Source: Sandaracinaceae bacterium (GTDB taxonomy: Bacteria > Myxococcota_A > Polyangia > Polyangiales > Sandaracinaceae). From it: a stretch of 64,000 nt of DNA. Made by a program: the position numbers and the translations under genes. Numbering within the stretch: position 1 is the stretch's first letter; each line of letters opens with the position of its first letter. Below the pieces are notes generated by a model. It was not told the origin of the DNA and did not search any database. It worked only from the letters and a program-made list of their open reading frames with translations. Where the stretch lies: the NCBI GenBank assembly GCA_020633195.1, contig JACKEC010000018.1:310001-374000 (forward strand), in the 5' to 3' direction. Positions 7,004 through 14,754 of the stretch are shown here, in pieces.

Positions 7004-9388
7004 TTGGTCGCGCAATTCGCACACGAGCGCCCGCTGCCGCTCTTGCCCCTTCGCAGCGGAATGGTCCTGCCCGGTTCCCTCACCACCTTGCCGGTCGGCC
7101 GGCAGCGGTCGCGCGCGCTGGTGCACGCGACGCCTCCCGAAGGCCTCGTGCTCCTCGCGGTGCAGAGGGATCCCTCCGTCGCGGCCCCGCGGCGCGAGGA
7201 TCTGCACGACGTCGCGGTCCTCGCCCGCATCAAGCAGAAGAACGAGCGCAACGGGCGCACGTCGCTCGTGCTCGTCGAGGGCATCGAGCGGGTCCGCCTC
7301 CTCGAGCTGACCGACGAGACGCCGTTCATCTGGGCCCGCACCGAGGCGCTCCCCGAGCTCCAGGCGGACTCGCCGGAGGCCGAGGCGCTCGCCGACTCGC
7401 TGCGACAGCAGCTCCTCGACGCGTCCGATCTCGGTGAGGCGAGCCTGCGCCGCATCCTCGAGCAGACCCGCGATCCGAGCCTCCTCGCGGACCGCATCGC
7501 GGCCTCGATCGACGCGCCGTCGGAGCTGCGCGTGGAGATCCTGCTCGAGCTCGACGTCAGCGCGCGTCTGCGCAAGGTGATCGAGCTGCTCGCGAAGGCG
7601 CGCGCCGCGTCCGACGTGCGCGAGAAGATCGACTCGGAGGTGCGCCGAGAGCTGGGCAAGAACCAGCGCGAGGCGGTGCTGCGCCAACAGCTCGAGGCGA
7701 TCAAGAAGGAGCTCGGCGACACCAAGGGCGGCGACCTCGATCCGCTCAAGAAGCGCCTCGCCGAGCTCGAGCTGCCGCCCGAGTCGCGCGAGACCGTCGA
7801 TCGCGAGCTCGAGCGCCTCGAGGGCATGGGGCCGAGCAGCCCCGACGCGGGCATCACGCGCAAGTACCTGGAGCTCATCGCCGAGCTGCCGTGGAACGAG
7901 CGCGCCCCGGCGAGCGACGATCTGGGCGCCGTCGAGCACATCCTCGAGGCCGAGCACGAGGGCCTCGAGGAGGGCAAGCGCCGCATCCTCGAGCACATGG
8001 CCGTCCTCAAGCTGAGCGGGAAGGCGCGCGGCACGATCCTGTGCCTCGTGGGCCCGCCCGGCGTGGGCAAGACGTCCCTCGCGCAGTCGGTGGCGAGCGC
8101 CACGAACCGGCCGCTCCAGCGCATCGCCCTCGGCGGCGTGCGCGACGAGGCGGAGATCCGCGGTCACCGCCGCACGTACATCGGGGCCCTTCCCGGCCGC
8201 ATCCTCGCGGCGCTGCGCAAGGCCAAGGTGAAGAACCCCGTGCTCGTCCTCGACGAGGTCGACAAGCTCGGCCGCGGCTGGCAGGGCGATCCCGAGGCGG
8301 CGCTGCTCGAGGTCCTCGATCCCGAGCAGAACCACGCCTTCACCGACCACTACCTCGAGATGCCGTTCGACCTGAGCGAGGTGCTCTTCATCGCGACGGC
8401 GAACGACCTCAGCAACGTGTCGCCGCCGCTCCGCGATCGCCTCGAGGTGATCGAGATCACCGGCTACACGACGCACGAGAAGGTGACGATCGCGAAGCGC
8501 CACCTCGTGCCCAAGCAGCTCGAGAAGCACGGCCTGCCCGAGGGCGCGCTCGACGTGGACGACTTCACCCTCGACCAGATCGTGCGCGACTACACGCGGG
8601 AGGCGGGCGTCCGCCAGCTCACCCGCGAGATCGCGAAGCTGTGCCGCGGGGTGGCGCTCGACTGGGCGCGCAAGCTCCCGGCCGACACCACCGATCGGAC
8701 GCCGCCCGAGCCGGTCAGCGTCCGCGGCGACGACCTGAAGCGGCTGCTGGGCCGGCCTCGGTTCTTCGCCGAGATGGCCGAGCGGGTGCGCCCGCCGGGC
8801 GTCGCCGCGGGCCTCGCCTGGACCCCCGTCGGCGGCACCGTGCTCTACGTCGAGACCACCCGCATGCCGGGCAAAGGGCGGCTGGAGATCACCGGTCAGC
8901 TCGGCGACGTGATGAACGAGTCGGCCCGCGCGGCGCTCGCGTACCTGCGGAGCCACGCGGACGGCCTCGGCATCGCGCCGGACTTCCTCGAGCACTCCGA
9001 CCTGCACATCCACGTGCCGGCCGGCGGCACTCCGAAGGACGGTCCGTCGGCGGGCGTCACCATGTTCACCGCGCTCGGCTCGCTGCTCAGCGGCCGCCGC
9101 GTGCGGCCGGACACGGCGATGACCGGCGAGGCGACGCTCCGCGGGCGGGTGCTCCCGGTCGGGGGCATCAAGTCCAAGGTACTCGCCGCGCACCGCGCCG
9201 GGTTCGAGCGGGTGCTCATCCCTCGCGACAACGAGCGTGACCTCGACGAGGTGCCCCAGTCCGCGCTCGACGAGCTCGAGATCGTGCTCGTCTCCGACAT
9301 GCAGGAGGTCCTCGCGCAGGCCCTCGAGCCGGTCGAGGACGACGTCACGCCGACCACCGATCCGAGCGACGACATCATCGCCGCGTAG
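7004..9388 (+). CDS. lon: ATP-dependent Lon protease
   Basis: A 794-residue Lon (LonA type), the usual length. The TTG start at 7004 is chosen because AAGGAG (6991-6996) lies 7 nt upstream and the nearby ATG at 6979 is out of frame. An N-terminal substrate-recognition domain (about 8-205) and coiled coil (about 205-310) precede the AAA+ module: Walker A GPPGVGKT at 350-357, Walker B VLVLDEVDK. The proteolytic domain carries the Ser-Lys dyad, Ser about 682 in PKDGPSAG and Lys about 723 in GGIKSKVLAA. It degrades misfolded and regulatory proteins in the cytoplasm. Myxobacteria carry more than one Lon; which paralogue this is cannot be told. No heat-shock operator was recognised upstream. Confidence 0.97.
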   Translation: MVAQFAHERPLPLLPLRSGMVLPGSLTTLPVGRQRSRALVHATPPEGLVLLAVQRDPSVAAPRREDLHDVAVLARIKQKNERNGRTSLVLVEGIERVRLLELTDETPFIWARTEALPELQADSPEAEALADSLRQQLLDASDLGEASLRRILEQTRDPSLLADRIAASIDAPSELRVEILLELDVSARLRKVIELLAKARAASDVREKIDSEVRRELGKNQREAVLRQQLEAIKKELGDTKGGDLDPLKKRLAELELPPESRETVDRELERLEGMGPSSPDAGITRKYLELIAELPWNERAPASDDLGAVEHILEAEHEGLEEGKRRILEHMAVLKLSGKARGTILCLVGPPGVGKTSLAQSVASATNRPLQRIALGGVRDEAEIRGHRRTYIGALPGRILAALRKAKVKNPVLVLDEVDKLGRGWQGDPEAALLEVLDPEQNHAFTDHYLEMPFDLSEVLFIATANDLSNVSPPLRDRLEVIEITGYTTHEKVTIAKRHLVPKQLEKHGLPEGALDVDDFTLDQIVRDYTREAGVRQLTREIAKLCRGVALDWARKLPADTTDRTPPEPVSVRGDDLKRLLGRPRFFAEMAERVRPPGVAAGLAWTPVGGTVLYVETTRMPGKGRLEITGQLGDVMNESARAALAYLRSHADGLGIAPDFLEHSDLHIHVPAGGTPKDGPSAGVTMFTALGSLLSGRRVRPDTAMTGEATLRGRVLPVGGIKSKVLAAHRAGFERVLIPRDNERDLDEVPQSALDELEIVLVSDMQEVLAQALEPVEDDVTPTTDPSDDIIAA

Positions 9389-9397
9389 CGGTCTCGA

Positions 9398-9431
9398 GGC
9401 GGGGACCGGGTCGAACGGCCCGGTCTCCGCC
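9398..9431 (+). terminator. Hairpin after lon
   Basis: A 13-bp stem (9398-9410 with 9419-9431, one G-U pair) and 8-nt loop begin 10 bp after the lon stop. There is no U-tract, as is common in very GC-rich genomes. It lies before the kinase gene at 9479 and probably separates the two transcripts. Confidence 0.6.
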
Positions 9432-9478
9432 GCGATCGGTAGAATGCGGGCGGCCGCGCCTCGGGCGGCCGCCGACCG

Positions 9479-11095
9479 ATGCGATCGCAGACCACCGAAC
9501 AAGGCGAGCCCGCGCGCGCGCTCCTCCAGCGCCGCGTCGCCCTGTTCTTCATGGTGCTCGCCGGCATCGGCCTGCTGAGCCTCATCCTGGGCGCGTACGG
9601 CGCGATCACCGAGCCAGGCGTCGACTCGCTGTTCGTGATCGCCACCACCACGGGCGCCGCCGTGTGCTGGGGCCTGACCCGCAGCGGCGAGCGCTCGGTG
9701 CGCTTCAGCCGAGTGGTCGAGGCGAGCGGCCTGCTCTTCAACAACGCCCTCGCCGCGTGGATGGGGCGCTACCTCCTGATCGGGTTCGCGGAGGAGCGCG
9801 GGGTCGCGGGCGGCGACGAGCTCGTGATGGCGGACGGCTACATCTCGATGCTCCTGCTCGGCGGCACCGCGATGCTCGTGTCGATCCGCGCCGCGCTGAT
9901 CCCGTCGACGCCGCGGCGCACGGTCCTCCTGACGGCGCTCGTCGGCGTGCCGCTGGTGGCGGTCCCCGCGCTGTTCATGGCGAGCCCCGACGGCGCGATC
10001 GGCTGGCGCGGGCTCGACTCGAGCGCGTGGCCCTGGCTCCCGGCGACAGAGGCGCTGATGTGGGGCTTCGCGGTCCTCACCTGCGCCGTGATCTCGTGGG
10101 TGATCTACGGCCTCCGCGCCGAGGTCCGGGAGGCGCAGCGGCTCGGCCAGTACGTGATCGACGCCAAGCTCGGCGAGGGCGGGATGGGGGTCGTGTACCG
10201 CGCCCATCACGCGATGATGCGCAGGCCGACGGCGGTGAAGCTCCTTCGCCCGGACCTCGCCGGCGAAGAGAACATCCAGCGCTTCGAGCGCGAGGTGCAG
10301 CTGACCGCGCGCCTCACCCACCCGAACACGATCACGATCTTCGACTACGGCCGGACCGCCGACGACGTCTTCTACTACGCGATGGAGCTCCTCGACGGCG
10401 CCACCCTGCAGCGGCTCGTCGCGGTCGACGGCGCCCAGCCGGCGGGCCGCGTGGTGAGGATCCTGACGATGGCCTGCGGCGCGCTGAGCGAGGCCCACGC
10501 GCTCGGGCTGATCCACAGGGACATCAAGCCCGCCAACATCATGCTCTGCGGTCAGGGCGGCGAGCTCGACGTGGTGAAGGTGCTCGACTTCGGCCTGGTC
10601 AAGGAGCTCGAGGTCGACCGCGACGTGGATCTCACGGGCGCCGACAGGATCACCGGAACGCCGCAGTACATGGCGCCCGAGTCGATCCTCACCCCCGACG
10701 CGGTCGACGCGCGCACCGATCTGTACGCGCTCGGGGCGGTCGCCTACTACCTGCTCGCCGGCGCGCACGTGTTCGAGGGCAAGAGCGTCGTCGAGATCTG
10801 CAGCCAGCACCTCCACACGCCGCCGCCGCCGCTCTCGGAGCGCGGGGTGGAGGTCCCGAGCGAGCTCGAGGCCGTCGTGCTCGCGTGCCTCGAGAAGGAC
10901 CCGGAGCGTCGCCCGCAGAGCGCTGAGGAGCTGCGGCGCCGCGTCGTGGCGTGCGGCGTCGGGGCGTGGGACGGCGAGCGCGCGCGGGCCTGGTGGCGCG
11001 AGCGCGGGGCGGCGCTCGAGGCGCCCGACGAGACGGAGCAGGCGACCACGAAGACCATCGAGGTCGCCCGGTTCTCGCGCGACCGAGCCCCCTGA
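9479..11095 (+). CDS. Membrane-anchored Ser/Thr protein kinase
   Basis: A 538-residue protein starting at ATG 9479. The N-terminal 215 residues hold about six hydrophobic helices (near 20-42, 50-66, 84-103, 120-138, 148-168, 190-211). A Hanks-type kinase domain follows (about 225-500): GEGGMGVVYRA glycine loop, AVKLL Lys, HRDIKPANIM (HRD at 346-348), DFG at 370-372, and MAPES. Myxobacteria typically place the kinase first and sensors after a single TM; here the multi-pass membrane part is N-terminal. It phosphorylates Ser/Thr on unknown cytoplasmic substrates. The DLTGADRITGTPQ activation loop has Thr residues for autophosphorylation. Confidence 0.92.
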   Translation: MRSQTTEQGEPARALLQRRVALFFMVLAGIGLLSLILGAYGAITEPGVDSLFVIATTTGAAVCWGLTRSGERSVRFSRVVEASGLLFNNALAAWMGRYLLIGFAEERGVAGGDELVMADGYISMLLLGGTAMLVSIRAALIPSTPRRTVLLTALVGVPLVAVPALFMASPDGAIGWRGLDSSAWPWLPATEALMWGFAVLTCAVISWVIYGLRAEVREAQRLGQYVIDAKLGEGGMGVVYRAHHAMMRRPTAVKLLRPDLAGEENIQRFEREVQLTARLTHPNTITIFDYGRTADDVFYYAMELLDGATLQRLVAVDGAQPAGRVVRILTMACGALSEAHALGLIHRDIKPANIMLCGQGGELDVVKVLDFGLVKELEVDRDVDLTGADRITGTPQYMAPESILTPDAVDARTDLYALGAVAYYLLAGAHVFEGKSVVEICSQHLHTPPPPLSERGVEVPSELEAVVLACLEKDPERRPQSAEELRRRVVACGVGAWDGERARAWWRERGAALEAPDETEQATTKTIEVARFSRDRAP

Positions 11096-11097
11096 CG

Positions 11098-11361
11098 TCA
11101 GCGGCGCACGAGGCCGATCTCGTCGACGAGATCGTCGATCACCGCGTCGAGCTCTCGCGCCCGATCCGCCGGCGCGACGAGGGTCAGCTCGCCGCCGCCG
11201 TCCGAGTGCAGGTGCGCGAGCCCCTCGTACGCCTCGAGCACGTAGCGCACCCACGCGACCTGGTCGCGGGCCACCTCCACGCGACGCGTGATCAACCCGT
11301 CCCCGTCGAATAGAGGAGCCGCCACCGCGCCGAGGCTATGATCTGCGCGAGGTCTCGTCAT
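11098..11361 (-). CDS. DUF4911-like small protein
   Basis: An 87-residue soluble protein. The core VEVARDQVAWVRYVLEAYEGLAHL followed by a short strand and a helix ending DEIGL looks like the DUF4911 family, small alpha/beta proteins of unknown function mostly in deltaproteobacteria and relatives; the match is from memory. The ATG at 11361 has AAGGAG 10 nt upstream on its strand, but the start overlaps the ATG of the divergent lipoprotein gene by 2 bp. An internal GTG (11325) would remove that overlap. Its stop is 2 bp from the kinase stop (convergent). Confidence 0.6.
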   Translation of the reverse strand: MTRPRADHSLGAVAAPLFDGDGLITRRVEVARDQVAWVRYVLEAYEGLAHLHSDGGGELTLVAPADRARELDAVIDDLVDEIGLVRR

Positions 11362-12988
11362 GCGACACGCGCTCCTTGGATTGGCTCTCTCCCTCTTCGC
11401 TTCGGGTTGCTACATGAGCCACGAAGGGCTCGGAGGCCGCCCGTGCGGGGGCGTGATCTGCCCCGCGGACGGCGTGTGCTGCCCGACGTGCGACGGCGCG
11501 GGCTCGTGTCAGCCCGCCGACTTGCCCTGCCCCGACGTGTTCTGCCCCGAGGGGTGCACGTCCTCGGCGGAGTGCGCGCGCGACGAGGTCTGCGCGCGCC
11601 CGACCGGGCTCTGCGGCGGGACGGGATCGTGCGAGCTGCGCCCGAGCGTCTGCCCCGGCGACTGCCCCGGCGTGTGCGGCTGCGATGGGCGCGACTACTG
11701 CAACGAGTGCGAGGCGGGCCAGACCGGCGTGACGGTGGCGCGGCTCGGCCGCTGCGAGGGCGGCGAGATGTGCGACGGCCGTCTCTGCCCGGCGGGGCTG
11801 ACGTGCTGCCCGCTGTGCTTCGGGATGTCTGACTGCATCGGCAGCGCGGACGGGTCGTGCCCCGACGTGCTCTGCCCCGCGGAGTGCGCTCGCAACGAGG
11901 ACTGCGCGCCGAGCGACTGGTGCGTGTTCGGCCCCGGCGAGTGCGGCCCGGGCCGAGTGCCCGGGCAATGCCAGCCGCGGCCCGACGCGTGCCCCGACGA
12001 CTGCTCCATGGTGTGCGGCTGCGACGGCAACATGTATTGCAACGAGTGCGTCGCCGCGCAGAGCGGGGTGAACGTCGATCCGTCGCCGGACGAGTGCGCC
12101 CCGCCGACCTGCGGCCCGAGCGGGGAGATCTGCGGGCCGGATCAGTACTGCGATCTCGGCGCGATGTGCGGAGCGCGCAACCGTCAGCGGTGCCGCAGCT
12201 ACCCCTCCGGCTGCGACGACGTCTTCGATCCCGTGTGCGGCTGCGACGGGCGGACGTACGGGAACGCCTGCGAGGCGCGCGCGGCGGGGATGACCGTCGC
12301 GACCACCGGCGAGTGCCCGATCCCCGACACCGCGCCGAGCTGCTTCGCGCTGCTGCGGAGCACCCCCGGGCTGGGCAGCGGCGTGTACATGATCGCGCCC
12401 GACGGCATGCCGGTGCTGGTCTACTGCGACATGACCACCGACGGCGGCGGCTGGACGCTCGTCGCGTCGACCCGGGGCGAGACCCTGAACGACGCCGCGG
12501 GCGACTGGCACGACGGGCTGACCACGCGGACGCCCACGGCGCCAGCGCCGTTCGTGTGGCGCGGGATGCGCCCCGTCATCGGCGATCGAGGCCACGTGCG
12601 CTTCACGTGTCGAGGTGGCTTCGACCGTGACGAGCTCGTGGATCTCTCCTTCTACGGGGTCGGCTGGTACGCCGAGTGGACGGTCGGTCGGGACGACGAC
12701 TCGTGCTTCAGCGAGGAGGACGGACGCGGCTTCGATCTCCCGCCGCCGCAGCGCCGCGACAACGTGGCGGGCGTCGCGTTGTCATCGGGCACGAGCTGGG
12801 GCGCCGGCTACCTCGAGGGGGAGGACTCGTGCGGCGACGAGGGCGACTTCACCGTCGACTTCCGCGACCGCGGGATGGACTCGAACGAGGCCGACGGAAC
12901 GGACTGGGGCGAGGACGACGGCAGCCCCAAGTGCGGCTTCGGCTCGCTCATGGACGGCATCTGGCAGATCTGGGTGCGCGAGCTCTGA
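11360..12988 (+). CDS. Lipoprotein with three Kazal-like modules and a fibrinogen-like C-terminal domain
   Basis: A 542-residue exported protein; leader ends SLFASGCYM, lipobox Cys at 17. Very Cys-rich. Three Kazal-type protease-inhibitor-like modules show the VCGCDGxxYxNxCxA core at about residues 98-132, 211-247 and 284-319; segments between them repeat CPAxLTCCPxC units. From about 328 the sequence reads as a fibrinogen-related domain: SCFALL, GVYMI, VYCDMTTDGGGWTLV. FReDs bind sugars or acetylated ligands; Kazal modules inhibit serine proteases. The combination on one bacterial surface lipoprotein suggests a secreted defence or adhesion factor (inference). The third Kazal module is closest to the animal consensus. 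Confidence 0.85.
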   Translation: MRHALLGLALSLFASGCYMSHEGLGGRPCGGVICPADGVCCPTCDGAGSCQPADLPCPDVFCPEGCTSSAECARDEVCARPTGLCGGTGSCELRPSVCPGDCPGVCGCDGRDYCNECEAGQTGVTVARLGRCEGGEMCDGRLCPAGLTCCPLCFGMSDCIGSADGSCPDVLCPAECARNEDCAPSDWCVFGPGECGPGRVPGQCQPRPDACPDDCSMVCGCDGNMYCNECVAAQSGVNVDPSPDECAPPTCGPSGEICGPDQYCDLGAMCGARNRQRCRSYPSGCDDVFDPVCGCDGRTYGNACEARAAGMTVATTGECPIPDTAPSCFALLRSTPGLGSGVYMIAPDGMPVLVYCDMTTDGGGWTLVASTRGETLNDAAGDWHDGLTTRTPTAPAPFVWRGMRPVIGDRGHVRFTCRGGFDRDELVDLSFYGVGWYAEWTVGRDDDSCFSEEDGRGFDLPPPQRRDNVAGVALSSGTSWGAGYLEGEDSCGDEGDFTVDFRDRGMDSNEADGTDWGEDDGSPKCGFGSLMDGIWQIWVREL

Positions 12989-12991
12989 CGT

Positions 12992-13022
12992 CGTGGGTGT
13001 GCGCGCCCACGCCCACGCCCAC
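12992..13022 (+). repeat. Hairpin plus GCCCAC hexamer run after the Kazal gene
   Basis: CGTGGG (12992-12997) can pair with CCCACG (13006-13011), and GCCCAC is repeated three times at 13005-13022. It lies 4 bp after the stop codon and may act as a weak terminator. Hexamer runs recur at several gene 3' ends in this window (36893, 58522, 62771). Confidence 0.5.
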
Positions 13023-13031
13023 CTCCGCACG

Positions 13032-13110
13032 AATTTCGCGCAGAGCACGCAATTGGAGCCAAGGGGAAAGAAGACCCCCTTTGCTCCCTTCGCGGCCTTG
13101 GCGCGAAATT
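13032..13110. repeat. Inverted repeat AATTTCGCGC...GCGCGAAATT in a gene-free stretch
   Basis: The 370-bp gap 12989-13358 contains exact 10-bp inverted arms at 13032-13041 and 13101-13110. The interior is locally A-rich (GGGGAAAGAAGACCCCC, itself a small hairpin). It resembles a REP-type or MITE relic. No open frame in the gap looks coding. Confidence 0.5.
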
Positions 13111-13324
13111 GAATCGCGAGCAGTCCGGGGCCGTCGGATGGACGTGCGTCAATCCACTCGCCGCGTCCGCGACGATCGGTCCCGTGCCCCGCGCGCGGCT
13201 CGATCCGTCGCCGCGCGGGGCTCGACCCCGCGTCGCGCCGAGAACCAGGGTTGGCAGTCCCTCCTCGTCGTTCGCACCCGACCGGCCCCCAACGGGCATG
13301 CCAGGCGCAACTGCGGGCAACCCG

Positions 13325-13340
13325 TGCACGGGAACGTGCA
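13325..13340 (+). promoter_or_regulatory. Palindrome TGCACG-N4-CGTGCA before a -10-like GATAAT
   Basis: Perfect 6-bp arms with 4-bp spacer, followed at 13347-13352 by GATAAT and at 13359 by the ATG of the Trp-rich exported protein. It looks like a repressor operator or short leader element; the -10 is so close to the ATG that transcription may start very near the start codon. Confidence 0.35.
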
Positions 13341-13358
13341 TTGCTGGATAATCCCACC

Positions 13359-14042
13359 ATGCGAAACACCCTCCTCGTCTGTGCCGCCCTCGCCATGAGC
13401 CTCCTCGCGCTCCCCGCCGTCGGGGAGGCGCAGTTCGTGGTGACAGTGACGCCGCCCACGGCGCCGCCCCGTCCCCGCGTCGTCGTCCAGCCCCAGGCCC
13501 AACCGCCCGGCCAGGTCTGGGTGCCCGGCTACTGGGAGTGGGACCAGGAATACCAGGAGTGGTACTGGGTCGATGGGTACTGGGTTCAGAACCGCCCGGG
13601 CTACGTGATGGTCCAGCCGCAGTGGGTTCAGCAGAACGGCCGCTGGGTCTACCGCGAGGGTGGCTGGGCGCCGCAGGGTCGCCAGGGCTACGTGGTCGAG
13701 CGCTTCCCGCGCCGCGCCCGCGTCCGCCGCGCGCCCGCGCCGCCGGCGCGCACCGTCGTGGTCCCTGCGCCGCGCCGCGGGGTCGTCGTCCAGCGCCAGG
13801 ACCCGCGCCGGGTCGTGATCCAGGATCGCCGCGATGACCGTCGCGACGCGCGCCGGGATCGCCGCGAGGATCGTCGGGACGCGCGCCAGGACCGCCGCCA
13901 GGATCGCCGCGAGGCGCGCCAGGACCGCCGCGAGGATCGCCGCGACGCGCGCCAGGATCGGCGCCGCGGACCCGCCCCGCGCCGGGGTGGCGTGGTGGTT
14001 CAGCCGGCTCCCCGCGGCGGCACCGTCGTCCGCCGCCGCTGA
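13359..14042 (+). CDS. Exported Trp-rich repeat protein with Arg-rich tail
   Basis: A 227-residue protein. The signal peptide ends VGEAQ (about residue 25). Residues about 45-110 contain repeated W-x-P-G-Y-W / W-Y-W-V-D-G-Y-W motifs of the YXWXXGXW (BcpO-related) class found in small periplasmic/outer-membrane proteins. The tail (about 155-210) is a run of DRRDAR/DRREDR repeats: a charged, probably extended or helical segment encoded by a tandem DNA repeat. Function unknown. The protein is strongly basic overall. The start ATG 13359 is fixed by the signal peptide; no clear Shine-Dalgarno is seen. Confidence 0.75.
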   Translation: MRNTLLVCAALAMSLLALPAVGEAQFVVTVTPPTAPPRPRVVVQPQAQPPGQVWVPGYWEWDQEYQEWYWVDGYWVQNRPGYVMVQPQWVQQNGRWVYREGGWAPQGRQGYVVERFPRRARVRRAPAPPARTVVVPAPRRGVVVQRQDPRRVVIQDRRDDRRDARRDRREDRRDARQDRRQDRREARQDRREDRRDARQDRRRGPAPRRGGVVVQPAPRGGTVVRRR

Positions 14043-14048
14043 CCCGCG

Positions 14049-14654
14049 TCAGAGCCTCTGCACGATCGTCGCGATCGGCCCGCCGAAGCTCTCCTGACAG
14101 ATCGATTGGAGCGTCACGCCCGCGCCCTCGGACTCGAGGCCGCGGGCGACGCGCATGATGCGCACGGGGGGATAGGCGACCCCGCGCCCCGGGACCGCGC
14201 ACGAGGGCGCGGCGGTGGTGCCCGTCTCGGGATCCACGCGCGGCGCCATGCGCGCGTCGGCCTCGATCGAGGCCCAGTCCGGCCGCGCCCCGACGGCGGG
14301 CACCAGGTCGACGGGCAACCCGACGATGGGCGCGAGCACGAGCCGGCGAGGATCCGTCCGCAGCGCGAGGAGCCCGTCCACGTAGCGCTCGATCGGGTGG
14401 AGCGCGTCGACGTCCTCGAAGCAGCGCACGTCGAGGGACCGCCCGGCGCCCGCGGCGGGATCGTCCCGCGTCGGCGGCGGCGGCGCGGCGTCTCGCGCGG
14501 TCGAGGCGTCCCGCCGGCCTCCGTCGGGCACGCCCGCGTCGCGCGAGGCGATCGCGCCGCCGTCCCGGACCACCGCCTCCGAGTCGCGCGTGTGACGCTG
14601 GTAGCACGCGACGGTGACGAGCCCGAGCATCGCGATCCCGAGGCGCTTCCGCAC
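14049..14654 (-). CDS. Putative lipoprotein of unknown function
   Basis: A 201-residue protein from GTG 14654. Leader LGLVTVACYQ gives lipobox Cys at about 17, followed by a DGG/DAG-rich linker typical of this genome. The mature part carries a ALHPIERYVDGLLAL segment and ends SICQESFGGPIATIVQRL. I recall similar endings in myxobacterial VWA-like exported proteins but no VWA domain is visible, so it may be a shortened relative. Convergent with the Trp-rich gene (6-bp gap), divergent from the lipid operon. Confidence 0.65.
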   Translation of the reverse strand: MRKRLGIAMLGLVTVACYQRHTRDSEAVVRDGGAIASRDAGVPDGGRRDASTARDAAPPPPTRDDPAAGAGRSLDVRCFEDVDALHPIERYVDGLLALRTDPRRLVLAPIVGLPVDLVPAVGARPDWASIEADARMAPRVDPETGTTAAPSCAVPGRGVAYPPVRIMRVARGLESEGAGVTLQSICQESFGGPIATIVQRL

Positions 14655-14704
14655 GGGCTCAGTCTATACCTCACCTATCGTGACCGGTCGGTCGCCCAAA
14701 AAGA

Positions 14705-14734
14705 ACTGACACGTCAGTCTAACGATGCTATCTC
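14705..14734 (+). promoter_or_regulatory. Promoter with palindromic operator for the lipid operon
   Basis: CTGACA at 14706-14711 (5 of 6 match to TTGACA), a 17-nt spacer, then TATCTC at 14729-14734. The -35 lies inside the near-perfect dyad ACTGAC-AC-GTCAGT (14705-14718), the size and placement of a TetR-family operator. A second 8-bp palindrome GACCGGTC sits at 14682-14689. The operon's own TetR gene (24365-25003) is the obvious candidate repressor (inference). Confidence 0.5.
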
Positions 14735-14754
14735 GGCCCCTTCCGGAGGGCTCG

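Noticed and set aside
6989..11254. 1421-codon minus-strand frame opposite lon and the kinase
   Set aside because: Shadow of lon and the Ser/Thr kinase, both with full domain sets and clear starts.
14725..14754. ATG 14725 as start of the HAD-like gene
   Set aside because: It lies between the predicted -35 and -10; TTG 14755 has a GGAGGG 4 nt upstream.
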